A DNA stretch of 24,399 nucleotides from Chara braunii (lineage: Eukaryota; Streptophyta; Charophyceae; Charales; Characeae), in the NCBI GenBank assembly GCA_003427395.1, contig BFEA01000855.1:45337-69735 (forward strand), in the 5' to 3' direction. This document shows, piece after piece, positions 7,434-18,483 of this stretch. The notes beneath the pieces are model-generated. The model saw only the letters and a list, made by a program, of their open reading frames with translations. It was not told where the DNA came from and did not search any database. Made by a program: the position numbers and the translations under genes. Each line of letters starts with the position of its first letter. Position 1 is the first letter of the stretch.

Positions 7434-7632
7434 GGTCCGCTGGGCAATTTTGGCCCTATTTCGGTGCCAGCGGGTGAGGGGCACCGTGTGGGCAGTGTGA
7501 GGAGGGCGGTGGGTCCAGGCCCAGGCCACAGCAAAACTGTTGCCATTTCAGATAAATGCTGCCATTTATCTGAAAGAACAACAGTTATTGTTGTTGCTGT
7601 TATGCTGCCAAACTGCCTGGTCACACGCTGAG
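7434..7632 (+). repeat. 200-bp hairpin-bearing dispersed repeat, copy 2
   Basis: A second copy in the same orientation and with the same poly(A) on its left. The stem 7539-7558 against 7563-7582 has three mismatches, where copy 1 has one. A GA tract follows on the right, as in copy 1. Confidence 0.8.
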
Positions 7633-7661
7633 AAAGAGAGAGGGAGAGAGAGAGAGAGAGA

Positions 7662-7715
7662 GGTTGAGCGATACAAGATTGGTTTACTACGTACCTGCTG
7701 CGCTGGAGATACCGC

Positions 7716-7772
<57 letters not shown>

Positions 7773-7824
7773 TGAGCGATACAATATTGGTTTACTACGT
7801 ACCTGCTGCGCTGGAGATACCGCT

Positions 7825-7859
<35 letters not shown>

Positions 7860-7868
7860 GAGAGAGAG
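7662..7868 (+). repeat. Two 55-bp units alternating with (GA)n tracts
   Basis: GTTGAGCGATACAA followed by TTGGTTTACTACGTACCTGC and GCGCTGGAGATACCGC occurs at about 7663 and 7771, with one base different. Each copy is enclosed by GA tracts, giving a macro-tandem of unit plus microsatellite. Confidence 0.85.
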
Positions 7869-7869
7869 A

Positions 7870-7873
7870 TCTT

Positions 7874-7903
<30 letters not shown>
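7870..7903. repeat. (CTT)n microsatellite
   Basis: Eleven or so CTT units directly after a GA tract. Confidence 0.95.
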
Positions 7904-7904
<1 letters not shown>

Positions 7905-7999
7905 TGCTGCGCGGGTGGCTGCGGCATGCGCCTCGTGATCTCGCGGGACAACGCGCCGCCATCGGCCTGCGCCGGCCCGACGGCCGTCGCCATCGCCAC

Positions 8000-8560
8000 G
8001 CGCGGCTTTTTCCAGCCTTCTCTCTCTCTCTTTCTCTTCGAAACCCCATTCCGGACATTTGTGCCTCCTGAGATTTGGATGTCGAAGAGCGGAGACCGTT
8101 ACATCGCCGTATATAGGGAACCGGGTCTTGGCTAACTTGAGGACCCAAGCCGCGCGTTCTCCTAGGAGGCACAAACTGGAGGCACAAACTGGGGGGGAAC
8201 AATTTTTGAAAAAATGGGGACAATTTTTGAAAACCCTGGAGGGAACCGGGTTTTGGTCCCCTGAGATTTGAACGCAGTCGCTATCGTAGGGGAAGACGGA
8301 ATCCGCCGTATGGAGGGACCGTTACATCGCCGCTACATAGCAAGTGGTGACGACTTCGCTGTAACGATCATCGACCCGGTTCCCTCTAGGATCGTTCGCG
8401 CGCGACTTCTTTCAGCCTTTTCCATCTCTCTCCATAGCTGTCGATGATCTTCGACATCCAAATCTCAGGAGGCTTCATTCCCCCATTCCAAGACCCGGTT
8501 CCCTTAGAAGGGCACACGGGGGAAACATCCACATCAGCCCGGGTGCCCTTGGAAAATTAA
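8000..8560. repeat. Palindrome-rich module P
   Basis: A 24-bp perfect inverted pair lies at 8064-8087 and 8449-8472 (CCTCCTGAGATTTGGATGTC...). The word GGGAACCGGGT occurs at 8116 and 8241, and in reverse at 8374 and 8488. GACCGTTACATCGCCG occurs at about 8095 and 8318. The pieces are not in simple nested order, so the module is rearranged rather than one clean hairpin. Two parts recur at 19357-19397 and 19541-19557. Confidence 0.7.
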
Positions 8561-8834
8561 CGCTACTCCGAGAGCCAAAATTGAGCCCCGGTGCCCTTGG
8601 AAAATTCCCTAAACACGTGCGTCTGATGTGGAAAAATACATGTGAATTTGGCTAAGCATGAGAGGGAGGAAAGAATGATCCGAGGTGTGGGCCGAAAAGC
8701 CGAGTAAAAGAGGCACTGAGGACAACCGGGGCCAGAAAAGGGATGAGGTTCGCACGGGGTGGATGGAGGAACAACAAAAGGGCACTTGGGATGATAAAGC
8801 ACGGGGAGAAGCAGGGGCAGCGAAATGAGGAAGG

Positions 8835-8950
8835 CTGGAAAGGGCTTTGATTTTCTCAGAGTGATGAACGAAACGAAAAGGGCTTTGATGTTCTCAGAGT
8901 GATGAATAAGACGAAGGGGGCTTTGATGTTCTCAAAGTGATGAATGAGAC
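8835..8950 (+). repeat. 38-bp tandem repeat, three copies (left block)
   Basis: Units of the form GATGAACGAAACGAAAAGGG plus CTTTGATGTTCTCAGAGT. The right block has about nine copies of the same unit, so this is a variable-number region. Confidence 0.8.
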
Positions 8951-9726
8951 ATGAGAAGTCTAAAGAAAGCCTGAATCATACGCACCTCCCCCCGTCCCAA
9001 GGGTTGAAGCCTAAAAGAACCCAAGAAAGGAACAAGAAAAGACAAAACAGACCCTTGCAAACTAACTACCCATAACATCTCATCCTCCTCCCCCGTCTAT
9101 CCCTCCAAAACCCACTGACAAAAGATTGGTGCGAGATGAGAATATCGTGAATGAGTGACGGGAATGTGTCGGGACTGGTGAGTCCCGAATAACCTCCCAT
9201 CACTCGAGAGACTGAATATAGACAAATCGTGCACGACAGAGAAATCTGGAGTAAGGAGGCAGAAGAAAGAAAAGACAAAGGGTTAGGGCGTAGGAAGGAG
9301 TGATGCCTTGGGGTGAGAACCGCAGGAGAGAAAACCAGCGACGACACAAGAATAAGCGCAGGAACAGGGGCGTAAAACATAGTATGAGGCCGGGAGGGCC
9401 GTTGCAATGCAACAAGACTAAGGCTGAAGGGCCCTTGAACCGGCAAACGTGGCACGACAGCGACAAAGGAATAAGGGAGTCGAGAGATGGATGGCTCGGA
9501 GATTGTGGGAAACCGGAGAACGAAGGCCCAACATGGGGGCCACCTACGGGAGCCTCGGGTTGGAGGCCCCGCGACCAAAGGAACAGGTGCGCGCAAGGCG
9601 CAAGAAAGACAAAGGAAAGGGGTCACCGTGGGGCGGCAAAACGCCCAAGGGGCGTGGGACACCTCGGGGAAAGGCACCCGGGGCCACGTGGGAATAAGGA
9701 AAAATAATGGTATGCGGAGCGAAATG

Positions 9727-9860
9727 TGTCGGGGACCACCGGCGGGACTAAGTGTCGGGGACCACCGGCGGGACTAAGTGTCGGGGACCACCGGCGGGAC
9801 TAAGTATCGGGGACCACCGGTGGGACTAAGTGTCGGGGACCACCAATGGGACAAGTGGCG
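9727..9860 (+). repeat. 26-bp tandem repeat TGTCGGGGACCACC..., five copies
   Basis: Unit TGTCGGGGACCACCGGCGGG plus ACTAAG, nearly identical in four copies, with the fifth diverged. The right block has an equivalent array at 23683-23815. Confidence 0.9.
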
Positions 9861-9970
9861 GGGACATATGAAGGTCTCAAGAAGAAACGGCGACACCGCG
9901 TAAGGGAAAATAATAACGGTAAGGTGCACCATCAAAATCGACATCTTCACGGCCAAGAATATTAGCGCTA

Positions 9971-9986
9971 CTAGTGCAAGCACTAG
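9971..9986. repeat. Conserved hairpin CTAGTGC-AA-GCACTAG
   Basis: A perfect 7-bp inverted repeat. Its equivalents are at 23920-23943 (longer, one mismatch) and about 11383-11398. Confidence 0.65.
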
Positions 9987-10204
9987 CGGTAGCAAACGGG
10001 AAGGCCAAAAGGAAAAGAAAAAAGTAAAGAAACTTGAAGTGGGAGGCAGGAGACCCCATGTGAAAAATGAGCCTCCGGGAGAAAATCGGAATAAGAAGGG
10101 TCACTCTGGGAGAAAAATAGGAGTAAAACAAGGCTCCCATGGGCATGAGAGGGCCATCATTACAGTCCAAGATATAACGGAATGCACCTTGGGCATAAGA
10201 AGGG

Positions 10205-10434
10205 NNNNNNNNNNNNNNNNNNNNNNNNNNNNNNNNNNNNNNNNNNNNNNNNNNNNNNNNNNNNNNNNNNNNNNNNNNNNNNNNNNNNNNNNNNNNNNNN
10301 NNNNNNNNNNNNNNNNNNNNNNNNNNNNNNNNNNNNNNNNNNNNNNNNNNNNNNNNNNNNNNNNNNNNNNNNNNNNNNNNNNNNNNNNNNNNNNNNNNNN
10401 NNNNNNNNNNNNNNNNNNNNNNNNNNNNNNNNNN
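10205..10434. other. Assembly gap (230 N)
   Basis: A run of N. The sequence on its left matches 24206 and the sequence on its right (CACCTTAACGGT) matches about 24240, so little family sequence may truly be missing. Confidence 0.99.

Positions 10435-10480
<46 letters not shown>
10435..10480. repeat. Poly(A) run of 46 at gap edge
   Basis: Homopolymer directly after the gap. It is absent at the corresponding point of the right block. Confidence 0.95.
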
Positions 10481-10481
<1 letters not shown>

Positions 10482-10639
10482 ACCTTAACGGTAAAAAACG
10501 ACCACTTGGGGAGATTCATCCGTGACCAGATTCATTCTGGAATATGGCGGTTACAAAATACTTTTATTTTCTTTGATTTTAACAGAGAAAATAAAAGAAA
10601 ACCAAGACCTTATGCAAACGAAATAAAACAGATTACATA

Positions 10640-10965
10640 GGGAAGGAGAAACACATGTTTTGGGTGCATCCGGAGCCAAAATCAAGTTCAGATGCACTTG
10701 GGCATTGACCGTTTCTTTTTCGTTTGAGTAGGGGCTAGTTGTGGGTCATTGGGGCTAGGAAATCGACCCCTATTGCAGTCCAAGTTGCAACGGACTGCAT
10801 GGGGGAGGGAAAATACATGTTCTAGGTGCATCCGGAACGAATATTGAGTCCGGATACACTTAGAAATTTAACGCTTCATTTTCTTTTGGCATGGGGTAAG
10901 TTGCGGGGTTGTGGGACTAGGAAAATGACTATGACTGCAGTCCAAGAAATAACGGACTGGATGAG
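10640..10965 (+). repeat. Two tandem copies of a 163-bp unit
   Basis: Each copy starts GGGA-GG-AAA-ACATGTT and GGTGCATCCGGA, and ends with GCAGTCCAAG plus ACGGACTG. The unit is absent from the right block as far as the window goes. Confidence 0.75.
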
Positions 10966-11160
10966 GGTGCTCAGGCTAAAGGAAAATTAGCCACGGCAAG
11001 CCCGGAAGGCTAGAAAGAAGCAATTTCGGCATGGGGCAAGTAAAGACGATAAACGACAACCGTGAGATGAGATCTCACGACCTCGAAAAATTGGCACACA
11101 TGTTGAAATGATAGGACCACCAAAGGCAAGGGGGCCCCAAAAATAAAAATGGGACACCAT
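10966..11160. other. Unassigned part of the left block
   Basis: Purine-rich sequence without a supported frame. It contains AGATGAGATCTCACG-like short symmetry only. Confidence 0.4.
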
Positions 11161-11700
11161 CCGGAAGGTTGTCGGGGACCAAGTGGGCCCAAATAATAAA
11201 AGTCGAAAAACGGGACGTGCGCCGGCGAGACCGCCAGTGAGACAAAAAAATGGAAATAGTATTGAGAAAAGTGGTAGGGACTTGGGATGTCCCAAAGGAA
11301 CAATGAGCAAGCACAAGGAAACATTGTGCAAGCAAACGGCACCATCGAGATCGAAGATCTAGACAGTGAGAAATATTAATATCACTAGTGCTAACACTAG
11401 AAGAGGCAAGTGGGAGAGTCATAGGGAGAAAAAAAAGTAAGATAATGATGTTGGGAGGGCTGCCCAGTAGTCCGAAATATCTCGGACTAACTAGGCATGA
11501 GAAAATAGAGCCTTCAGAGGCTCAACATGAGAAAAAGGCTGCCCTTCGAAAATCGGAGCAAATGGGGCTCAAAATTGGACAAACGGAAGCAAAGTGAAGC
11601 CCTCTAGGAGCATGGGGATGCCATGGTTGGAATCCGAGATATAACGACCAAGTACCAACTATGAACCTTGACTTGAATGAGGCCCTAGGGCCTAGAAAGA
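11160..11700 (+). repeat. Diverged internal duplicate of 9727-10200
   Basis: Carries GTCGGGGACC, then CACCATCGAGATCGA, AATATTAATATCACTAGTGC and ATCCGAGATATAACG, in the same order as the left block upstream of the gap. It adds about 1.2 kb to the left block relative to the right block. Confidence 0.6.
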
Positions 11701-11999
11701 AGGTGCACAAAAACTTGACACTTGTCACAACTGAAATAAAAGAAAAATAAGGAAAAATGAGCGAAAAATGAGGTAAAATGAGACAGAACGGGAAAAAAGA
11801 GTGGAGAAGAGTGTGCTGGCCTATTGGAACCTGCACAGTAGGGATTGGCAGGTCCCCACTGTGACCTCATCCCTCCTAGAATGAAGGAGGGCAATCCCTA
11901 TTACAGAGATATGACCCTTGGGGCCATATCTCAATAAAATATGAATTAAAAAGAAAAAAAAGAGAGAAAATGCAAAAAGGAAATGACCGGTTTTCTTTT

Positions 12000-13060
12000 G
12001 GACCATGGATCTGAAATCAGATCTCATGGTGGAGAGGAACTAGCTGTTTTTTGTGGACCAGCTCAAAACGGCTAGCTCCGGAATGAGGTGGCAGCCCAAA
12101 ATGAAAAGAAACAAAAGAGGGAAAGGGACAAAACTGTGCATTTGGCCCAAAAAGAGAGCTAGATGCACCAAAAATTAAAAAAGTGGATTTAGGGGCTCAA
12201 AATTGAAGCAAGGGCTACTTGGGGGAGGCAAGGAATATTGTTGGCTTTGGATCTCAGCCAGATCCAAGGCAGAAAATGTGCCGCTGCATGGAAAGATATC
12301 TTGACCTACCAAAAATAGGGTACAAACTAAAAAAATCGAGAAAAAGGTCCACTAGGCCTTTTTTTCTTAAGTAAAATTATCCCTTGGGCATTAGGGCCCA
12401 AGGGGGCAGTATTTGAGAGGTGAAAAGGAGGCCGAAGTAGGCCAAGAGGCAATCCGAGTTGGTACCAATCACTCGGACTGCATGTACTGGGCCAAAAAGA
12501 GGCCCGGGTACCTCCGGAAGGGCCTAGTGGTGAAATTTTGCCTTAGGGGTACCTCGGTTCACCTCAAGGCACATGGGGAGGCTTATGGCTGGTCGGACTG
12601 CTGGTTTCAGCCTACATAACCTGGGAATTCAGTCCGCCACATTCACAATTGCATGAGGAGTGCCCATGCTGCTAAAGTGAGCTCATGAAAGCACTCTTTC
12701 ACTTCGAGAGAGGAGAGGGGAGCCCATGCCAGTTTGGGAGCTTGGTGGAGGCCATGAGCTAGGGAGAGGAACTCTAGAGACTCGTGGTAGTGAGGATGGC
12801 ACTAGGGGAGTGATCCGCCATAGCCCCCCCAGGTTGTGAGGAAGAAAGAGAGGCTAGAGGGAGTCCCATTAGCCCTGCTAGAGGGGAGGACTCCATAACC
12901 ATGGTGATGAGAGCTTGAGACAACTTGGGGAAAGGTGAGAGAGGAAGGAGAGAGGCTTGAAGAAGGATGGAGTCATAGCCAAGGAGGAGTTGTGCAAGGA
13001 GGAAGAAAGCCTCATCAAGATTGAGACTCCATCTCCAAGACATTAACAAGGTGAGTGGAA
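12000..13060. other. Apparent non-coding leader between left block and CTT tract
   Basis: I see no supported gene. Inverted repeats include ACCATGGATCTGA at 12002 with TCAGATCTCATGGT (one-base bulge), and CTTTGGATCT at 12245 with AGATCCAAGG at 12260. The CGGACTGC word of the left block recurs near 12475 and 12594, and its inverse AGTCCG near 12632. The position fits an untranslated leader of a retroelement. No clear tRNA primer-binding sequence was recognised. Confidence 0.4.
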
Positions 13061-13069
13061 GGAAGAGGA

Positions 13070-13212
13070 TGCATCTTTTTCTTCATCTTCTTCTTCTCTT
13101 TCTTCTTCTTCTCTTTCTTCTTCTTCTTCCTCCTCTTCTCCTTACCCTTCTTCTTCTTCTTCTTCTTCCTTTTCTTCTCCTTATTCTTCATCTTCTTCTT
13201 CTTCTTATTTGA
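13070..13212. repeat. (CTT)n-rich pyrimidine tract
   Basis: About 140 bp of CTT with CTC and CCT variants. It generates the leucine-, phenylalanine- and lysine-rich spurious frames on both strands. Confidence 0.95.
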
Positions 13213-13229
13213 ATACTCAAACTTTTGTT

Positions 13230-14720
13230 TTTCACTCACACACTACTAGGTAGTACTCCGATTCTTTTATGGATGATCTCATGTTGGATACTTGTGATTT
13301 GGGCTACTCAAACTCTTGTATTTCACTCACACACCAGTAGGTAGCGCACCGCTACTTCCATAGACGATCTTTGATGCAATCCTGGTGAGCTAGCCTACTC
13401 ACACTCATGCTTTTCACTTACACACTAGTAGGTAGTGCACCGCTACTTCTATGAATGATGTTTGTTTGATTCAATCTTGGTGATCTAGCCTACACGAGTT
13501 CATATTTTTCACCCACACACCAGTAGGTAGTGCACCGCCACTTCCATGGATGATCTTTGATGCAATCTTCGTGATCCAGCCTACTCACACTTATGTTTTT
13601 CACTCACACACTAGTAGGTAGTGCACCGCTACATCTATGAATGATGTGTGATTCAATCTTGGTGATCTAACCTACTCAAGTTCATGTTTTTCACTCACAC
13701 AAGTACGTAGTGCACCGCTACTTCGATGAATGATGTATGATTCAATCTTGGTATTCTAGCCTACTCAAGTTCATATTTTTCACTCACACACTAGTAGGTA
13801 GTGCACCGCTACTTCTATGGATGATGTTTGATTCAATCTTGGTGATCTAGTCTACTCAAGCTCATGTCTTTCACTCGCACACTAGTAGGTAGTGCACCGC
13901 TGCTTCTATGGATGATGTTTGATTCAATCTTGATGATCTATCCTACTCAAGTTCATATTTTTCACTCACACACGAGTAGGTAGTGCACCGCTACTTCCAT
14001 GGATGATCTTTGATGCAATCTTGGTGATCCAACCCACTCACACTCATGTTTTTCACTCACACATCAGTAGGTAGTGCACCGCTACTTCTATGAATGATGT
14101 TTGATTCAATCTTGGTGATCTAGCTTACTCAAGTTCATGTTTTTCACTCACATACTAGTAAGTATTGCACCTCTACTTCTATGAATGATCTTGGTGATCT
14201 AACCTACTCAAGTTCATGTTTTTCACTCACACACTAGTAGGTAGTGCACCACTACTTTTATGGATGATGTATGATTCAATCTTGCTAATCTACCCTACTC
14301 AAGTTCATGTTTTTCATTCACACACTACTAGGTAGTGCACCGCTGCTTCTATGGATGATCTTTGGTTCAATATTGGGGATTTAGCCTACTCAATCTCATG
14401 CTTTTCACTCACACACTAGTAGATCGTGCCCCGCTTCTTTCAAAGATGGTGTTCGGTCCAATCTTGGTGATCTAGCCTTCTCTATCTCATACCCTTCACT
14501 CACACACTAGTAGGAAATGCAGCGCTTCTTTCATGAATGACCTTTTGTTCGACCTTGGTGATGTAGCCTACTTAGACTCTTGCTTTCACTCACATTAGTA
14601 GTAGGATGTGCTCCGATTCCTCCATAAATGGATTTTTGTTCAAATCTTTGTGTTTGATCTTGTTAGACTTTTGCTTTCACTCACATGATAGTAGATGGTG
14701 ATCCAGTTCTGTCATAGATG
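13230..14720 (+). repeat. 91-bp tandem array, subfamily 1
   Basis: About 16 units. The hallmark is TTCACTCACACACTAGTAGG followed by TAGTGCACCGCTACTTCTAT and a GATGATGTTTGATTCAATCT segment. Unit starts at 13231, 13322, 13413, 13508 and 13599 show the 91-95 bp spacing. Copies at the right end are more diverged. Confidence 0.95.
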
Positions 14721-17705
14721 ATCCATGCTCTAAGCTTGCGTTTTGAACTAGAGTAGCTTGTGCTCTCTTCTCACAAGATGGTTGTCTGTTTCAAAGCATG
14801 GTTACATTCTTGAGCCGTGAACTTATAAAATTGATCTAGTCTAGCCTTTGTTTCATCCCTCAACTAGTTGGTGCTGTTCCGTTTCACCTTTGGCTGTTCC
14901 CTATGCATTCCACATTGTGTATAAGCTAGTCTAGCCTGTGTTTTCATCCTTCAAGTACTTGGTGCTGTTCCGTTTTACTCTTGGCTGTTCTCCTTGCATT
15001 CCACATTGTTTATAAGTCAGTCTAGCCTGTGTTTTCATCCTTCAGCCACTTGGTGTTGTTTCGTTTTACTTTTGGTTATTCCCCCTTGCATCCCACTTGT
15101 GTATGAACTAGTCTAGCCCTTCACCCCTCAACTACTTGGCGTTGTTCCTTTTCACCTTTGGTTGTTCCCCATGCATTCCACATTGTGTATAAGCTAGTCT
15201 AGCATGTATTTTCATCCTTCAACTACTTGGTGTTGTTTCGTTTTACTCTTGGCTGTTCTCCTTGCATTCCATATTTTGTATAAGCTAGTCTAGCCTATGT
15301 TTTTATCCTTCAACTACTTGGTGTTGTTCCGTTTTACTCTTGGTTACTCCCCCTTGCATTCCACTAGTGTATGAACCATTCTAGCCTGTGTTTTCATCCC
15401 TCAACTACTTGGCGCTGTTCCGTTTCACCTTTGACTGTTCCCCTTTGCATCCCACTTGTGTATGGACTAGTCTAACCTGCGTTTCATCCCTCAACTACTT
15501 GGTGTTGTTCCGTTTCACCTTTGGTTGTTCCCCTTGCATTTCACATTGGGTATAAGTTAGTCTAACCTGTGTTTTTATCCCTCAACTACTTGGTGTTGTT
15601 CCATTTTACTCTTGGCTGTTCCCCTTATATTCCACATTGTGTATGATCTAGTCTAGCTTGTATTTCATCCCTCAACTACTTGGTGCTGTTCCGTTTTACT
15701 CTTGGTTGTTCCCCTTGCATTCCACATTGTGTATGATCTAGTATAGCATGTGTTTCATCCCTCAACTACTTGATGCTGTTCCGTTTCACCTTTAGTTGTC
15801 CCCCTTGCATCCCACTAAAGTATGAACTAGTCTAGCCTATGTTTCATCCCTTAACTACTTGGTGTGGTTCCGTTTCACCTTTGGCTGTTCCTCTTGCATT
15901 CCACATTGGATATACGCTAGTCTAGCCTATGTTTTCATCCCTCAACTACTATGTGTTGTTCCGTTTTACTCTTGGATGTTCCCCTTGCATTCCACATTAT
16001 GTATGATCTTGTCCAACCTGTGTTTCATCCGTCAACTACTTGGTGTTGTTCCGTTTTTACTCTTGGTTGTTCCCCTTACATTCCACATTGTGTATGATCT
16101 AGTCTAGCCTATGTTTCATCCCTTAACTACTCGGTGTTGTTCCGTGTCACTCTTGACTGTTCCGCCTTGCATTCCACTCGTATATGATCTAGTCTAGCCT
16201 ATATTCAATCCCTAAAGTACTGGGTGATGTTCCATTTCACTCTTGACTGTTCCCCATTGTATCCCACTTGTGTATGATCTAGTCTAGCCTGTGTTTCATC
16301 CTTCAACTATTTGGTGTTGTTCCGTTTCACCTTTGGCTGTTCCCCTTGCATCCTACTTGTGTATGGACTAGTCTAGCCTGTGTTTCATCCCTCAACTACT
16401 TGGTGTTGTTCCATTTCATCTTTGGTTGTTCCCTTGCATTTCACATTGGATATAAGCTAGTCTAGCCTGTGTTTTCATCCCTCAACTACTTGGTGTTGTT
16501 CCGTTTTACTCCTGGTTATTCCCCTTGCATTCCAGATTGTGTACAATCTAGTCTAGCCTGTGTTTCATCCCTCAACTACTTATTGTTGTTCCGTTTTACT
16601 CTTGGCTGTTCCTCTTGCATTCCACATTGTGTATGATGTAGTCTAGCCTGTGTTTCATCCCTCAACTACTTGGTGCTGTTTTGTTTCACCTTTGGTTGTC
16701 CCCCTTGCATCCCACTTATGTATGAACTAGTTTGACCTTTGTTTCATCGCTCAACTACTTGGTGCTCTTCCGTTTCAACTTTGGCTGTTCTCTTTGCATT
16801 CCACATTGGGTATAAGCTAGTTTAGCATGTGTTCTCATCCCTTAACTACTTGGTGTTGTTCTGTACTCTTGGTTGTTCCCCTTGCATTTCACATTGTGTA
16901 TGATTTAGTCTAACCTGTGTTTCATCCCGCAACTACTTGGTGTTGTTCCGTTTTACTCTTGGTTGTTCCCATCGCATTCCACATTGTGTATGACATAGTT
17001 TAGCCTGTGTTTCATCCCTAAACTACTTGGTGCTGTTCCGTGTCACTCTTGACTGTTCCCCCTTGCATTCCACTTGTATATGTTCTAGTGTTGCATGTGT
17101 TTCATTCATCAATTACTTGGTGCTATTCCATTTCACTCTTGACTGTTTCCCTTTGCATCCCACTTGTGTATGATCTAGTCTAGCCTGTATTTCATCCCCC
17201 AACTACTTGGTACTGTTCCGTTTCACCTTTGGCTGTTGCCCTTGCATCCTGCTTGTGTATGGACTAGTCTAGCCTGTGTTTCATCCCTCAACTACTTGGT
17301 GCTGTTCCATTTCACCTTTGGCTGTTCTCCTTGCATTTCACATTGGGTATAAGCTAGTCTAGCCTGTGTTTCATCCCTGAACTACCTGGTGCAGTTCAGT
17401 TTCACCTTTGGCTGTTCCCTTTGCCTCCTACTTATGTATGATTTGGTCTAGCCTTTGTTTCATCCCTCAACTACTTGGTGCTGGTTCGTTTCACCTTTGG
17501 TTATTCCCCTTGCATTTCACATTGGGTATAAGCTAGTCTAGCTTGTGTTTTCATCCTTCTACTACTTGATGCTGTTCCGTTTTACTCTTCACTGTTTTAT
17601 TCTTGCATCCCACTTGTGTATGAACTAGTCTAGCCTGCGTTTTCATCCCTCAACTACTTGGTGCTGTTCCGTTTTACTCTTGGTTGTTCCCCTTGCATTC
17701 CACAT
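14720..17705 (+). repeat. 91-bp tandem array, subfamily 2
   Basis: About 31 units with TTTCATCCCTCAACTACTTG, GGTGTTGTTCCGTTTTACTC and CCCCTTGCATTCCACATTGT words. Early units start at 14853, 14944 and 15035. It shares period and several positions (GATCTAG, CA-CTA, GGT-GT, CCG) with subfamily 1, so both probably descend from one unit. No open frame is kept through the array. Confidence 0.95.
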
Positions 17706-17990
17706 GCATGCATCCTTCACTAGTTCAAGTATCTCATTGTCAAGTTTATGTATGTTATGATGTTTCAGTTCCCACTTAGTTTATCTTTCCTCCGCATACA
17801 TGTGTCATTCACTGGTTCAAAGTTTCTTATTGTCGAGTTCATACATGTTATGATGTTCCGGTTCTTACTTATTTGATCTGACCTCCATGTGCATATGCCT
17901 TTCACTAGTTCTAACTTTCAATCGTCAAGTTCATGTGTGTGGTGATGTTTCGACTCCTACTTAGTCGATCTTTCACTATGGGATGGGTAA
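17705..17990 (+). repeat. 91-bp tandem array, subfamily 3
   Basis: Three units with CCTTCACTAGTTCAAG, GTCAAGTTTATGT and GTTATGATGTTTC words. The TTCACT word occurs at 17716, 17808 and 17901, so the 92-93 bp spacing continues from subfamily 2. Confidence 0.85.
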
Positions 17991-18033
17991 TCGACATTGG
18001 GTTGCTACTATAGGTAGCTGATTTGATTAGGAT

Positions 18034-18039
<6 letters not shown>

Positions 18040-18064
<25 letters not shown>
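18040..18064. repeat. (CT)n microsatellite
   Basis: CT run just beyond the end of the array. Confidence 0.95.
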
Positions 18065-18065
<1 letters not shown>

Positions 18066-18483
18066 CACTTTGCCCCCTCTCTTTGCCCTACCCTCACTAG
18101 GTATGTGACTAACCCCTCTCCCCTCACTTGTTACACTGCCAGGGTGGGAACGATAAACGAAATCAGACCTCACTTGGTGGAAAAAGAGGGCAAGGGGAGG
18201 GTAGCCGGTCCCTTGTGCCACCAAGAAGACAAAAAAAAAGACGGTTGAGAAAATGAAAAAAAAAGGCGGAATCTAGAAGAAAGTATAAGTGGAAGCAAGG
18301 TCAATTTGTCTCAATCATTTTTCCGACTGCATGACTATGAGAAGAGGATGGTCTGATTGAGCAAAGAAAATGAAAGAAAGGCGCAGAACGAGATATTTGA
18401 ATAGGGTTAACGAAAAAATTAATAAATTTAAATCAGAGACCAAGATCAACGGGGAGAAAGTATAGAAAACGCTAAGTGGTATT

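Larger units (their letters stand above)
8627..11880 (+). mobile_element. Left copy of a large direct repeat, candidate 5' LTR
   Basis: From TGTGAATTTGG at 8641 onward this block is matched by the block starting at 22321, in the same order and orientation. Examples are ACTAACTACCCATAACAT at 9061 and 23019, CACTCGAGAGACTGAATAT at 9201 and 23159, and GGGCGGCAAAACGCCCAAGG at 9631 and 23592. Matching resumes after the assembly gap, and 11715-11870 resembles the window end at 24255-24399. Two long direct repeats in the same orientation are what LTRs look like, and the length would be of the large-LTR kind. Target-site duplications, a tRNA primer site and clean TG/CA ends were not found, so a segmental duplication remains possible. 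Confidence 0.5.

Noticed and set aside
9066-9677. 203-codon minus-strand open frame
   Set aside because: The right block has the same DNA, but the frame there (23158-23556) has a different extent and diverges without favouring silent changes. It reads as low-complexity hydrophobic and proline-rich text, antisense to the direct repeat.
12590-12660. TATA-box promoter near CCTACATAACCTGG
   Set aside because: The match to a TATA box is weak and nothing independent marks a transcription start.
12774-13049. 91-codon minus-strand frame in the leader region
   Set aside because: No domain, no start context and no copy elsewhere in the window; the length is within chance.
13015-13249. Lysine-rich, leucine-rich and phenylalanine-rich frames on both strands
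   Set aside because: All are translations of the (CTT)n tract.
13230-17990. CRISPR array
   Set aside because: Units are contiguous 91-bp tandem repeats without unique spacers, in eukaryotic-type DNA.
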